64,000 bases of DNA from Cupriavidus neocaledonicus (GCF_000372525.1 NZ_AQUR01000104.1:1-64000), one strand, 5' to 3'; positions 10,797 through 19,974 are shown, counted from the stretch's first letter. Notes: generated by a model from the sequence alone, not told the origin. Numbers and translations are program-made.

Positions 10797-10974
10797 CGGA
10801 GGTCCTTGCAGAAAGAATCGAGCCGGGCCTGAAGCGACCCGGCTTGCGGAGATGGCGTCGTGGGCGAAGCGGCGCTGCGCAGCGCACGCGTGCTGAGCGT
10901 AACCGTGCGGCGCTGCGCCCGCCCGGCCCCGCTCCGCTCAGCGGCGCAAATCAGGCCCCCAAATCAGGCCCCCA

Positions 10975-12096
10975 TCAGGCCACCGCGGGCGCAGCGCTGT
11001 CCGATGCAGTGATGGTCGCCACCGTGGTCGGCACGCGCGGCGCCAGCGCGCACATCAGCTCGTAGCCGACCGTGCCGCTGGCCTGCGCCACTTCGTCGAT
11101 CGGCAGGCCCTGGCCCCACAGCGTGACCGGGCTGCCGACGCGGGCCTTCGGGCACGGCGTCAGGTCCACGCACAGCATGTCCATCGACACGCGCCCTACC
11201 AGCTCGGTGCGCACGCCGTCGACCAGCACCGGCGCGCGCTGCTCGCCCCAGCCCGACGCGTGGCGCGGGTAGCCGTCGGCATAGCCGCAGGCGACCACGC
11301 CGATGCGCATCGGCCGCTCCGCGGTGAAGAGCGAACCATAGCCGACGGTATCGCCCGGCTGCAGGTCCTGCACCGCGATCAGCTCGCTGTGCAGCGACAT
11401 CGCCGGCTGCAGCCCGGTGCCCGCGATATCGGCATCGCGGCCGGTGGGCGAGGCGCCGTACAGGATGATGCCGGGACGCACCCAGGCGCGGTGCGCGTGC
11501 GGATGCCACAGCACCGCGGCGGAATTCGACAGGCTGGCCTCGCCGGGCAGGTTGGCGGTGGCGGCGTCGAAGGACTCGACCTGGTGGGCAATGCCGCGCG
11601 GGCCGTCGGCATCGGAGAAATGCGTCATATGGACGATGCTGCCCACGCACGGCATGGCGCGCGCGCGCTCCCAGGCGGCGCGGTATTCCGCGGGATGGAA
11701 GCCGAGCCGGTTCATGCCGGTGTTGAGCTTGAGCTGGATCGCCAGCGGACCCCTGGGGCGCGCGCTTTCCAGCATGCGCAGCTGCTCGTCGCAGTGGATC
11801 GCCGTGGTCAGCCGGTACTGCTCGATCAGGGCGATGTCCTGCGGCTGGAAAAAGCCCTCCAGCAGCAGGATCGGGCCCTGCCAGCCGAGGTCGCGCAACA
11901 GCACGGCTTCATTCAGGTCCAGCAGGCCGAAGCCATCGGCACCACGCAGTGCAGCAAAGACGCGGCGGATGCCATGGCCATAGGCATTGGCCTTGACCAC
12001 CGCCCAGACGCGCGAGGCCGGCGCCTTGCGGCGGATCACGTCGAGGTTGTTGGCCAGGGCGGGTTGGTGGATGACGGCTTGGATCGGTCTTGGCAT
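10975..12096 (-). CDS. alr: Alanine racemase
   Basis: A 373-aa PLP enzyme interconverting L- and D-alanine for peptidoglycan. Lys35 in VVKANAYGHG carries the cofactor, and Tyr253 in VGYGSLF is the second catalytic base. SMDMLCVDLT near the C-terminal domain is also characteristic. ATG 12096 gives the usual N-terminus (MPRPIQAVIHQPALANNL); an open frame extends further upstream but has no family similarity. Neighbours radA downstream and lplT divergent upstream are a usual betaproteobacterial arrangement. The gap to radA holds tandem copies of ATCAGGCCCC overlapping its stop region (10950-10979), of no known function. Confidence 0.93.
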   Translation of the reverse strand: MPRPIQAVIHQPALANNLDVIRRKAPASRVWAVVKANAYGHGIRRVFAALRGADGFGLLDLNEAVLLRDLGWQGPILLLEGFFQPQDIALIEQYRLTTAIHCDEQLRMLESARPRGPLAIQLKLNTGMNRLGFHPAEYRAAWERARAMPCVGSIVHMTHFSDADGPRGIAHQVESFDAATANLPGEASLSNSAAVLWHPHAHRAWVRPGIILYGASPTGRDADIAGTGLQPAMSLHSELIAVQDLQPGDTVGYGSLFTAERPMRIGVVACGYADGYPRHASGWGEQRAPVLVDGVRTELVGRVSMDMLCVDLTPCPKARVGSPVTLWGQGLPIDEVAQASGTVGYELMCALAPRVPTTVATITASDSAAPAVA

Positions 12097-12491
12097 GGAA
12101 GTCACATCAGGGTAGCGGACAAAGCCGGCAGCGGCGCGGTCGGCCCGTGCACACCGGGCTGACTGGAAGGACGGCTCTGTCTCAGTATCGATGGCGCAAA
12201 CGTCACCTGTCGGTGTGCCGCAGCACGCACCGGCGGGGGCTGTGGCGACGGCCGTGGCGACGGTTGTGACGACGGATATGCGGGATGCCCGCAATTGGCA
12301 CGCCCAGGTATCCCCGTCACCATATCTCGCCGGGCACACGCCAGATCAGGGAAAGACCGGTCCGGCGGGCCGCGGTGGCAGCCGTTATTTGAACACATTC
12401 GGATGCTGTTGCCGGGGGTCATCGGGGAATCGGCGCGGCAATTTGCTGTCAAAAAGAGCCGTTGCCGGGGTTCGGGAATGTCATGTTTTCG
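12097..12491. other. Long intergenic region between alr and lplT, no gene seen
   Basis: No supported coding sequence lies here. Open frames on both strands have no recognisable similarity, and their composition looks like read-through GC-rich DNA. Near 12239-12276 there are short GTGGCGACGG direct repeats. The end towards lplT becomes AT-richer and holds a candidate promoter. Confidence 0.5.
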
Positions 12492-12500
12492 TGATATAAA
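12492..12500 (+). promoter_or_regulatory. Candidate extended -10 promoter for lplT
   Basis: TGATATAAA matches an extended -10 element (TG-n-TATAAA) and lies in an AT-rich patch about 200 bp before the chosen lplT start. No good -35 is spaced at 17 bp, which extended -10 promoters can tolerate. Confidence 0.4.
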
Positions 12501-12699
12501 GCCGGACGCTCCGGCCATGTTCTAAAAGCGAAGCATTATGTCAATGACTGTCAGGCAGGCCTCACGGCGCCGCAGCGCAGCACCTACGACACAATTCGAC
12601 ACGGCCGCGGCACAAGGTTCCCTGCAAACCATGGCCTCTGCGGCCGGCACCGGCCTGGCCCACCTGAATGGAGCGCGCGATGGAGAGAAAGTCGACAGC

Positions 12700-14019
12700 A
12701 TGAAGAAGGGTTTTTACACCATCATGGCCGCGCAGTTTTTTTCCTCGCTGGCCGACAATGCCTTACTGATCGCCGCCATCGCCCTTCTCACCGAATTGCA
12801 TTCCCCGCAGTGGATGACCCCGCTGCTCAAGCTGTTCTTCGTTCTCTCCTACGTCATTCTTGCCGCCTTCGTCGGCGCCTTCGCCGACTCGATGCCCAAG
12901 GGGCGGGTGATGCTCATCACCAACGCGATCAAGGTGGTCGGCTGCGCCATCATGATGTTCGGGCTGCATCCGCTCCTGGCCTACGGCGTGGTCGGCTTCG
13001 GCGCGGCGGCGTATTCGCCCGCCAAGTACGGCATCCTGACCGAGCTGCTGCCCCCCGAAAAACTGGTGCTGGCCAACGGCTGGATCGAGGGCCTGACGGT
13101 GGGCTCGATCATCCTCGGCACGGTGGTGGGCGGTGCGTTGATTTCCGTGCATGTCTCCGGCCTGCTGCTGCGCCTGGACCTGCCCTTGATCAATACCGGC
13201 ATCGATACCCCGGCCGAGGCCGCGATGGTGGTGATCATGCTGTTCTATGTGATCGCTTCGCTCTTCAACCTGTTCATCCCGGACACCGGCGCGCGCTATC
13301 CGGCGCAGGAAAAGAACCCGATCAAGCTGATCGCCGAGTTCGGCGACTGTTTCCTGGCGCTGTGGCGCGACAAGCTGGGCCAGATCTCGCTGGCGGTGAC
13401 CACGCTGTTCTGGGGCGTGGGCGCGACGCTGCAGTTCATCGTGCTGAAATGGGCCGAAAAATCGCTGGGCCTGAACCTGTCCCAGGGTGCGTTGCTGCAG
13501 GCCGTGGTGGCGGTGGGCGTGGCCGTCGGCGCGATCCTGGCGGCGGCGCGCATCCCGCTGCGCAAATCGCTGTCGGTGCTGCCGTTCGGCGTGGCGATGG
13601 GCGCCACGGTGATGGTGATGGCGTTCTACACCAAGGACGCGATGCCGCAGGTCACGCTCGACGTGCTGGGCCTGCACATGCCGCTGTACATGGCCATTGC
13701 CTACCTGTTCCTGATGCTGGTGGGCGCGATGTCGGGCTATTTCGTGGTGCCGATGAACGCGCTGCTGCAGCACCGCGGCCATGTGCTGCTGTCGGCCGGG
13801 CACTCGATCGCGGTGCAGAACTTCAATGAGAACGTGTCGGTGCTGCTGATGCTGTGCCTGTACGCACTGCTGATCAAGCTCAACGTGCCGATCGGCGTGG
13901 TCATCATCGCGCTCGGCCTGTTTATCTGCGTGACCATGGCGCTGGTGCTCAAGCTGCACAAGTACAACGTGCGCACCTTCAACTCGCTGGCGATGATCGG
14001 CGAGGACAAGCACCACTAG
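12700..14019 (+). CDS. lplT: Lysophospholipid transporter LplT (MFS)
   Basis: A roughly 439-aa inner-membrane flippase that returns lysophosphatidylethanolamine to the cytoplasm for re-acylation. The N-terminal pattern AAQFFSSLADNALLIAAIALL, then FVGAFADSMPKGRVM and GAAAYSPAKYGILTELLPPEKLVLANG, is diagnostic of LplT. About 12 hydrophobic segments are visible. I start at ATG 12700, which fits the short N-terminus of LplT; ATG 12538 would add 54 low-complexity residues. In E. coli lplT is paired with aas; here no acyltransferase gene is adjacent, so the partner would have to be elsewhere. Confidence 0.88.
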   Translation: MKKGFYTIMAAQFFSSLADNALLIAAIALLTELHSPQWMTPLLKLFFVLSYVILAAFVGAFADSMPKGRVMLITNAIKVVGCAIMMFGLHPLLAYGVVGFGAAAYSPAKYGILTELLPPEKLVLANGWIEGLTVGSIILGTVVGGALISVHVSGLLLRLDLPLINTGIDTPAEAAMVVIMLFYVIASLFNLFIPDTGARYPAQEKNPIKLIAEFGDCFLALWRDKLGQISLAVTTLFWGVGATLQFIVLKWAEKSLGLNLSQGALLQAVVAVGVAVGAILAAARIPLRKSLSVLPFGVAMGATVMVMAFYTKDAMPQVTLDVLGLHMPLYMAIAYLFLMLVGAMSGYFVVPMNALLQHRGHVLLSAGHSIAVQNFNENVSVLLMLCLYALLIKLNVPIGVVIIALGLFICVTMALVLKLHKYNVRTFNSLAMIGEDKHH

Positions 14020-14070
14020 CACCACCGGCACCATCATGGCGCGGCCGCGCCGGCGGCCGGCCAGCCCGCC

Positions 14071-15213
14071 TCAGGCGTCGTCCTGACCGGCTCGCGGGCC
14101 TGCCCGCGGCGGCTCTTCAGTGCGGGCCAGCGCCCGCTCCTGCCACCCCGGCGGTACCACGAACCCGCGCGAGCATTCGCGCCACCACCCTGGCGCGTGC
14201 GGCCCGGCCGGCTCCAGCGCGCACAGCATCACCGGCGACTCGCGGCGCCAGCCGTGGTCATGGCGCGGATCGGCAAAGCGCTGCGCCAGCAGCGCGTGCA
14301 GCGTGCCGGCATCGTCGGTGCCGGCCTCAGGCACCAGTGCGCCCGACAGCCACCCGGTACGCGGCAGGCGGCACCAGCGCAGGCCCGGGCGCGCGCCGGC
14401 GCGAGCGGCCCAGTCATCGAGCGTCGACCACCAGCCGTGCAAGTGGTCCGGCGCGATGCCGAGCGTCTCCAGCCCGGCCGGCACCTGGCCGTCACGATAG
14501 AACAGCCAGCCCAGCAGGTAGACCTCGCTGCGATCCACGGTATGGCCCAGCGCGGCCCGCGCCTCTGGCGTATGTGCCAACGGCAGCTGGCGGTGCACGA
14601 TATGCCCGAGCTTGTCGCCAAGGCGGTCGACCAGGTTCGGGCCGACGAAATCCTGTGCCCGCGGCGGCTGGTGGCCGGCCGCCGCCATCAGGTAGAACTT
14701 GGCCGCCATCTCCCAGTGGACCACCGCGCCCGAGGCCAGGTCGCGCCAGACGAAATCCAGCTCGCCCAGCGTGCGCACGCCGTGCCGCCCCGCGCGCCGC
14801 ACCGGCACGTTGGCGGCCAGCAGCGACAGGCCCTGCATATGGCGCAAGGCAAAATGCAGCAGCCGCTCGGCATGCCGGCCCAGGCGCAGGCTGCGGTTAG
14901 CGGGGTCGTGGTCGGCAGCGGCGCAGAGCGCGGCGTGGCCGTCGGCCAGTTCGTCGATGGTGGCGGGCAGCGCGGCGGCATCCGCGCCTTCGAGCCAGCG
15001 CTGCCAGGCCTCGAGGGTGCCGGCCGGCCAGCGCGCCAGCGCGGCGCCCGGCACGGCATCGAGCAGCGGCGGCGACAGCGTGGTCCAGGCCAGGTCGCGC
15101 GCGCGCGCCGACGCGGCGCGGCGCCACAGCGGCGCGTGCGCCGGCCCATGGCCGTCGCCGCCGCGGGCCGGCGAGAGATCAGGCCCCAGCTCCCGCACGG
15201 TGGTGGACCTCAC
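14071..15213 (-). CDS. DUF1853 family protein
   Basis: A 380-aa protein that I recognise as DUF1853 from LAWTTLSPPLLDA near the N-terminus, LRLGRHAERLLHFAL, and GELDFVWRDLASGAVVHWEMAAKFYL. The ELDF...HWE..AKFYL segment resembles a PD-(D/E)XK nuclease-like core, an inference from pattern only. The start is GTG 15213, which overlaps the end of udg by 35 bp, so the two are probably one transcript. Other GTG starts a few codons later are possible. No signal peptide or membrane segment is seen, and function is unknown. Confidence 0.78.
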   Translation of the reverse strand: MRSTTVRELGPDLSPARGGDGHGPAHAPLWRRAASARARDLAWTTLSPPLLDAVPGAALARWPAGTLEAWQRWLEGADAAALPATIDELADGHAALCAAADHDPANRSLRLGRHAERLLHFALRHMQGLSLLAANVPVRRAGRHGVRTLGELDFVWRDLASGAVVHWEMAAKFYLMAAAGHQPPRAQDFVGPNLVDRLGDKLGHIVHRQLPLAHTPEARAALGHTVDRSEVYLLGWLFYRDGQVPAGLETLGIAPDHLHGWWSTLDDWAARAGARPGLRWCRLPRTGWLSGALVPEAGTDDAGTLHALLAQRFADPRHDHGWRRESPVMLCALEPAGPHAPGWWRECSRGFVVPPGWQERALARTEEPPRAGPRAGQDDA

Positions 15214-16048
15214 GGGCCAGGCACAGGTCTTCCCAGGCGCGCGCCTTGTCGGTCAGCGTGCGCAGCAGGTAGGCGGGATGGTAGGTCACCACCACGGGAA
15301 TGCCCTCGTACGCATGCACGGTGCCGCGCAGCTTGCCGATCGGCGTGGTGGTGCGCAGCAATGATTGCGCGGCGAAGCGGCCCAGCACCACGATCACGCG
15401 TGGCCTGACCAGCGCGATCTGCCGGCGCAGGAAGGGCTCGCACTGCGCCACCTCTTCCGCTTCGGGATTGCGGTTGCCGGGCGGGCGGCACTTGAGCACG
15501 TTGGCAATGAACACATTGCGCCCGCGCGCCAGGCCGAGCGCGCCGAGCATGTTGTCGAGCAGCTTGCCGGCCTGGCCGACGAAGGGCTCGCCCTGCAGGT
15601 CTTCGTTCTCGCCGGGGGCCTCGCCCACCAGCATCCATTCGACCTGGCGCGGGCCCACGCCGAATACCGTGTTGGTACGGGTCTGGCACAGGCCGCAGGC
15701 GGTGCAGCCCGCCACCTCGGCCTCCAGCGCCGGCCAGTCCATCGTGGCGATGGCCGCGTCACGGTCCGCTCGCGCATCGCCTGGCGCGGGTCCGGCCGAG
15801 TCCAGTGCTGGCGCAACCGGCTCACGGGCTGGCGGCGGCACCACGGGTGCGGCCAGCGGCGCCTCGGCATGCGCAACCGCTGCAGCCGGCGGGGCAGCCG
15901 TCACTGCCGCGGGCGGCTCGGCTGCCGGCAGCGCTGCCGGCAGCGCTGCCAGCTCGGGCTGCGCCTCTGCGTGCGCCGCCCTGGGCGCGCGCGGCACCCA
16001 TTCGGTCGGAATGCCCAGCACCTCGAGGAACTGCGCACGGCGACTCAT
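15179..16048 (-). CDS. udg: Uracil-DNA glycosylase, family 4 (Fe-S type)
   Basis: A 289-aa glycosylase removing uracil from DNA. The catalytic domain begins near residue 105. Fe-S ligands are Cys115 and Cys118 (GCTACGLC), Cys187 (LKCRPP) and Cys203 (AQCEPF). Active-site motifs GEAPGENED and HPAYLLR are both present. Residues 20-100 form an Ala/Pro-rich, probably disordered linker, longer than in many family 4 enzymes. The ATG overlaps the rimI stop as ATGA, indicating translational coupling, and GGAGGG lies upstream. It belongs to the tsaB-rimI-udg-DUF1853 unit. Confidence 0.9.
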   Translation of the reverse strand: MSRRAQFLEVLGIPTEWVPRAPRAAHAEAQPELAALPAALPAAEPPAAVTAAPPAAAVAHAEAPLAAPVVPPPAREPVAPALDSAGPAPGDARADRDAAIATMDWPALEAEVAGCTACGLCQTRTNTVFGVGPRQVEWMLVGEAPGENEDLQGEPFVGQAGKLLDNMLGALGLARGRNVFIANVLKCRPPGNRNPEAEEVAQCEPFLRRQIALVRPRVIVVLGRFAAQSLLRTTTPIGKLRGTVHAYEGIPVVVTYHPAYLLRTLTDKARAWEDLCLAREVHHRAGAGA

Positions 16049-16605
16049 GCCTTGCCCTCCGTGCCTTCATTGGCGGCGGCCTGCGCCGGCCACGCGCGGC
16101 GCAGCACCAGCGCGTCTTCGCGCTTGCCGCCGGGCGCGGGGTAATAGCCCTTGCGGCGCCCGATCTCGGCAAACCCGGCCGCCTGGTACAGCGCAATCGC
16201 GCCGGCATTGGAGGGGCGCACCTCCAGCAGCATGGTGTGGATGCGATGCGCGTGCGAGGTCGCCAGCACCACCGCCAGCATCAGGCGCCCGAGCCCCTGG
16301 CGCTGGCGCTGCGGCTCGACCGTGATGTTGAGCAGGTGCATTTCATCGACCACCGGCATCAGCACGGCGTAGGCCACCAGCGTGCCCGCCGGATCGCGCA
16401 GCGTCAGCCCCAGATGCCCGGACTTGACCGAGTTCTCGAAGTTGCCGCGCGTCCAGGGATGGCTGTAGGCACGCGCCTCGATGCCCGCCACCGCCTGCAG
16501 GTCCAGCGCGCTCATGCGGCCCAGCGACCAGCCCTCGGGCAGCGCCGGCATGGCCGGCACCTCGGGCCAGTCGTGGCGGTCCGCAAGGGGATACGCGGCG
16601 CTCAC
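16045..16605 (-). CDS. rimI: Ribosomal protein bS18 alanine N-acetyltransferase
   Basis: A GNAT enzyme of up to 186 aa that acetylates the N-terminal alanine of ribosomal protein S18. The acetyl-CoA loop is QRQRQGLGRLML, followed by the typical MLLEVRPSNAGAIALYQAAGF and GRRKGYY. The GTG at 16605 overlaps the tsaB stop as GTGA, which decides the start; an internal ATG would remove the first residues and also fit RimI's usual 150-165 aa. Pairing with tsaB upstream is widely conserved and supports rimI over a generic GNAT. Confidence 0.88.
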   Translation of the reverse strand: MSAAYPLADRHDWPEVPAMPALPEGWSLGRMSALDLQAVAGIEARAYSHPWTRGNFENSVKSGHLGLTLRDPAGTLVAYAVLMPVVDEMHLLNITVEPQRQRQGLGRLMLAVVLATSHAHRIHTMLLEVRPSNAGAIALYQAAGFAEIGRRKGYYPAPGGKREDALVLRRAWPAQAAANEGTEGKA

Positions 16606-17357
16606 GATGCATTCCCCGGCTGGGCCGCGGCGCGCGCCGCCGACGCGGCCTCGCGCTCGGCGATGGTCTGGGCGACCTTGTCGCGCAGGTAGACCGGCAT
16701 GGCCTGGTCGGCGTCGATGGCCTCGCCGCGCGCCAGCGCGCGCAGCCCGAGGGCAACCATCGGCTGCGCATGCGGCATTGCGTCCGGCAGCACGCGGGCG
16801 GCACGGGCCAGGCCCGCCAGGCGCTCGCCAAACACGGTGGACGCGTTGCCGGCCAGCCAGAATGCGCCGGCGGGCAAGGCCACGGTTTCGGGCGCGCCGA
16901 CCTGCATCGGCGTGAGTTCCGTCCACTCCTGCGCGGCGGCGTTCCAGCCGAAGGCCGCGGCATAGGCCTCGTCCATGCGCGCATCCAGCGCCACCAGCAC
17001 CGCGGTGCCATCCGGCAGCGCCGGCGTGGCGGCGCGGGCGCGTTCGGCGCAGGCCATCAGCGTGTTGACCGGCACCACCGGCAGGCCGGCGCCGAACGCC
17101 AGCCCCTGCGCCACGCCGCAGGCGGTGCGCAGCCCGGTGAACGAGCCCGGACCGGCGCCAAAGGCAATGGCCGCGCAATCGCCCAGCGCAATGCCGGCTT
17201 CGGCCAGCAATTCGCCGGCGGCCGGCAGCACCCGCGCCGACGAGCGTGCACCGGTGTGCTCATGGCGCACCAGGCACTCGAGGCCGGCGCCTGCCGCGCG
17301 TCCGAGCGCGACCGAGCACCACTCCGTAGAAGTTTCAACAGCAAGAATCCAGGACAT
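16602..17357 (-). CDS. tsaB: tRNA threonylcarbamoyladenosine biosynthesis protein TsaB
   Basis: A 251-aa ASKHA-fold scaffold that binds TsaD and TsaE to form t6A at position 37 of ANN-decoding tRNAs. The opening ILAVETSTEWCSVAL, then FGAGPGSFTGLRTACGVAQGLAFG and VPVNTL, are characteristic. ATG 17357 begins MSWILAVETST; an upstream open extension lacks similarity. Its stop overlaps the rimI GTG. It is the first gene of the four-gene unit running to DUF1853. Confidence 0.92.
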   Translation of the reverse strand: MSWILAVETSTEWCSVALGRAAGAGLECLVRHEHTGARSSARVLPAAGELLAEAGIALGDCAAIAFGAGPGSFTGLRTACGVAQGLAFGAGLPVVPVNTLMACAERARAATPALPDGTAVLVALDARMDEAYAAAFGWNAAAQEWTELTPMQVGAPETVALPAGAFWLAGNASTVFGERLAGLARAARVLPDAMPHAQPMVALGLRALARGEAIDADQAMPVYLRDKVAQTIAEREAASAARAAAQPGNAS

Positions 17358-17485
17358 GGCGCGATTGTAGCCGTTGGGCCCGGAATCGAGGGCTTCTTCG
17401 GTTTTATACGGACGGCGCGGCCGCGCCGGGCAGCTATCATCGGGCTGCATTTCCGCAATCCAGACAGTCCACACGGAGGAACCCC

Positions 17486-17755
17486 ATGAGCGACCTGCAG
17501 GCACGCTTCGAACAGGCCCAGATCGACGTCAAGCAGCTGAGCGAGCGCCCCAGCAATATGTCCCTGCTGCGCCTGTATGCGCTGTACAAGCAAGGCAGCG
17601 AGGGCGATGCCCACGGCGACAAGCCCGGCATGACCGATTTCGTCGGCCGCTACAAGTTCGAGGCGTGGGAAGCGCTGCGCGGCACCGCGCGCGAACAGGC
17701 GATGGAGCAGTACATCGCGCTGGTGGAAGAGCTGCGCAGCGGCGCCGCCAGCTGA
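17486..17755 (+). CDS. Acyl-CoA-binding protein
   Basis: An 89-aa ACBP, the normal size for the family. Conserved stretches are LLRLYALYKQGSEGD, the acyl-CoA-contacting YKQ segment, and FVGRYKFEAWEALRG. It would buffer long-chain acyl-CoA in the cytoplasm. GGAGG lies just upstream of ATG 17486. It is monocistronic, divergent from tsaB and convergent with the MFS gene. Confidence 0.92.
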   Translation: MSDLQARFEQAQIDVKQLSERPSNMSLLRLYALYKQGSEGDAHGDKPGMTDFVGRYKFEAWEALRGTAREQAMEQYIALVEELRSGAAS

Positions 17756-17756
17756 A

Positions 17757-17792
17757 CGGCGCCGGCGCAGGGGCTTCAGGCCGCCGGCGCCG
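17757..17792. terminator. GC-rich hairpin between convergent genes
   Basis: An 11-bp perfect stem (17757-17767 with 17782-17792) with a 14-nt loop overlaps the stop codon of the MFS gene. There is no T-run, so an intrinsic terminator is only possible, not certain. Confidence 0.35.
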
Positions 17793-19257
17793 GACGCGGC
17801 CGGATGCGCCAGGCCGCCAGCATGGCGCTGGCGATCACCACGCCGACCGCAAGGAAGGTTTCATCGAAGGCGCGGATGCGCGCCGCCTGGAGCGCGCTGT
17901 CGCCGGCCTGGCCCAGCAGTGCGCCATGCTCGGCCAGGCGCCACTGCAGCCCCACCCCCGCCAGGCTCACGCCGATGGCGCCGCCCAGTTGCCGCAGGAA
18001 GTTGATGCAGCTGGAACCCTGCGCGATCAGCGTGAAGTCCACGCCCCGCATCGCGCCCAGCGTCAGCGAAGGCAGGATGCAGCCCAGGCCGATCCGTCCC
18101 AGCACCGCCAGCGCCACCAGCACCAGGTAAGGCGTCGCGCGCGAGCCCAGTGCCAGCAGCAGGAACGACAACGACAGCAGCGCCAGCCCGAACGACACCT
18201 GGACATGCGGCGCGATCCGGTGCGTGAAACGCCCCGCCACCGCAATCGTCAGCGCCAGCATCACGCCCGCCGGGAACAGCACCAGGCCGGCGCGCGACGG
18301 CGTGTATTCCAGCGCCATCTGCATATAGACCGGCAACAGGTAGGTCGAGCCGAACAGGCCCGCGCCATAGATGAAGGCCACCACCGCCCCGGCCGCGAAC
18401 TGACGGTAGCTGTACAGCCGCATATTCATCAGCGGGTACGCCGCGCGCAGCTGCCACATCACGAACGCCGCCAGCATCAGCACGCCGAAGCCCGACAGCG
18501 CCAGGCCCGCGGCGATGCTCTCGCGCAGCTCGACCACGCCGTTGAGCAGGCTGACCGTGGCAATGCCGGCCAGGCCCAGACCGCGCCAGTCGAGCGGCTG
18601 GCGCTCGCCCATCATGATCGAGTCCACCGCCATGAAGCGGCGCGCCATCAGCACCGCAAGCAGCGTCAGCGGCACCACCACGAAGAAGATCGAGCGCCAG
18701 CCGAAGGCCTCGACCAGGAAGCCGCCCAGGCTGGGCCCCAGCGCCGGCGCCAGCACCACGCCGAAGCCGAACATGCTGATCGCCTTGCCCTGCTCGCGCT
18801 CCTCGAAGACGCGCAGGATCAGGATATTGGGCAGCGGCTGCATGATGCCCGCGGCGATGCCCTCGGCCACGCGCATCGCGATCATCACGCCGTAGGTGGG
18901 CGAGAAACCGCCCAGCAGGCCGCCCGCGCCCAGCAGCAGCGACGCGCCCAGGAAGGTGCGCCGCAGCCCGTAGCGGTTCAGCAGCCAGGGGGTCAGCAGC
19001 ATCGACAGCGTCATCGCGACCATGAAGCTGGCCGCGACCCATTGCGCGCGCTCCTGTCCCAGCACGAAATGCCGGCTCAGGTCGGGAATGGCCACATTGA
19101 CGATGGTGGACGACACGATCGACGAGATCGTGCCCAGCATCAGCGTCGCCAGCACCAGCCAGCGCAGCCGCTCGCCATAGCGCGCGCGCAGCGACTGCCG
19201 GGTCGGCAGATCCGACCGCTGGCCGGAACCGTCCGGCGTGGCGGGGCCCTCGCTCAC
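17776..19257 (-). CDS. MFS drug exporter, DHA2 (EmrB-like) family
   Basis: A 493-aa membrane protein with about 14 hydrophobic segments. Family motifs are SSTIVNVAIPDLSRHF (motif D1-like), WVAASFMVAMTLSMLLTPWLLNRYG, and LAPALGPSLGGFLVEAFGWRSIFFVVVPL (motif C of exporters). It probably pumps a hydrophobic compound out using protons; the substrate is unknown. The GTG at 19257 overlaps the stop of the upstream DUF1857 gene as GTGA, so the two are translated together. No membrane-fusion partner gene is adjacent. Confidence 0.85.
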   Translation of the reverse strand: MSEGPATPDGSGQRSDLPTRQSLRARYGERLRWLVLATLMLGTISSIVSSTIVNVAIPDLSRHFVLGQERAQWVAASFMVAMTLSMLLTPWLLNRYGLRRTFLGASLLLGAGGLLGGFSPTYGVMIAMRVAEGIAAGIMQPLPNILILRVFEEREQGKAISMFGFGVVLAPALGPSLGGFLVEAFGWRSIFFVVVPLTLLAVLMARRFMAVDSIMMGERQPLDWRGLGLAGIATVSLLNGVVELRESIAAGLALSGFGVLMLAAFVMWQLRAAYPLMNMRLYSYRQFAAGAVVAFIYGAGLFGSTYLLPVYMQMALEYTPSRAGLVLFPAGVMLALTIAVAGRFTHRIAPHVQVSFGLALLSLSFLLLALGSRATPYLVLVALAVLGRIGLGCILPSLTLGAMRGVDFTLIAQGSSCINFLRQLGGAIGVSLAGVGLQWRLAEHGALLGQAGDSALQAARIRAFDETFLAVGVVIASAMLAAWRIRPRPAPAA

Positions 19258-19730
19258 CCCAGCCGCCCGGTGTCGGCGATCTCGCGGATCTTGCGGACGG
19301 TGTCGATGTCGGCCGCGTGGTAGGCGGACTTGACGATCTCGGCGTAGCGGTCGTCGCCGCTGGCATCGACGGCCGGCATGGTGGTGTCGTAGATAAAGCG
19401 CAGCAGCAACGCGCCCGGCCCGGGCGTCTCGATCGCCATGGTCAGCGTGCCGCCGGCATGCTCGGCCGTGGCCGCGGTTTCATAGCGCACCAGCCGGCGC
19501 GGCTCGTAGACCACGTGATCCTCGATCGAGGCCTCGCCGAAATGCAGCACGCGGTCGAGCCAGTTGTCGCCCCGCCCCACCACTTCGGCGCGGTCCAGGC
19601 CCAGCACGAAAAGCTCGGGAGATTCGGCGCGCAGTACCAGGCCCTGCCACACCTGCTCGGCCGTCAGCGGTTCCAGCTGCGGGTTGCCCGGATCATTGAT
19701 CTCCACCAAGTGCTCAAAACGCAACTTCAC
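19254..19730 (-). CDS. DUF1857 (AtaL-like, SRPBCC fold) protein
   Basis: A 158-aa protein that fits DUF1857 of the SRPBCC (START-like) superfamily. Visible family stretches are KLRFEHLVEINDPG, LTAEQVWQGLVLRAESPELFV and GALLLRFIYDT. SRPBCC proteins enclose a hydrophobic ligand cavity; no ligand can be named here. It is soluble, with no signal peptide. Translational coupling with the DHA2 exporter downstream suggests they handle the same compound, which is inference. Confidence 0.72.
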   Translation of the reverse strand: MKLRFEHLVEINDPGNPQLEPLTAEQVWQGLVLRAESPELFVLGLDRAEVVGRGDNWLDRVLHFGEASIEDHVVYEPRRLVRYETAATAEHAGGTLTMAIETPGPGALLLRFIYDTTMPAVDASGDDRYAEIVKSAYHAADIDTVRKIREIADTGRLG

Positions 19731-19901
19731 TCTCCCATTTGCGATAAGTCGATATTATGAAGTCTCCGCGTATTCGCGAGACCTTTTTGTCTGCGCACTG
19801 CAACATGGTCCGGGCCGGCTCCGGCCTTCCCACTCATATCGGCCAGGCTCGCGCCGGCTGGAGTCCTTCCCGCACCCACGCCGCACCCGGCCGAAACATC
19901 A

Positions 19902-19924
19902 CTCCTGACAGCAGCTGTCAGGAG
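19902..19924. promoter_or_regulatory. 23-bp perfect palindrome, candidate operator
   Basis: Arms of 11 bp (CTCCTGACAGC at 19902-19912 and its complement at 19914-19924) meet at a single central base. It lies 51 bp upstream of the VOC gene, in the divergent region shared with the DUF1857-exporter operon. Such long perfect symmetry suggests a dimeric repressor site. No regulator gene is adjacent. Confidence 0.5.
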
Positions 19925-19974
19925 GGCCGGCGCACAATGCGGCCGCTTTCACACGGAACGCTGCAGGAGGGGTG

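Noticed and set aside
10821..10844. Terminator between alr and radA (AGCCGGG / CCCGGCT stem)
   Set aside because: Only a 7-bp stem with a 10-nt loop and no T-run on the minus strand.
12538..12699. N-terminal extension of LplT from ATG 12538
   Set aside because: The extra 54 residues are low complexity and not found in LplT proteins; the family N-terminus begins near 12700. It remains possible but less likely.
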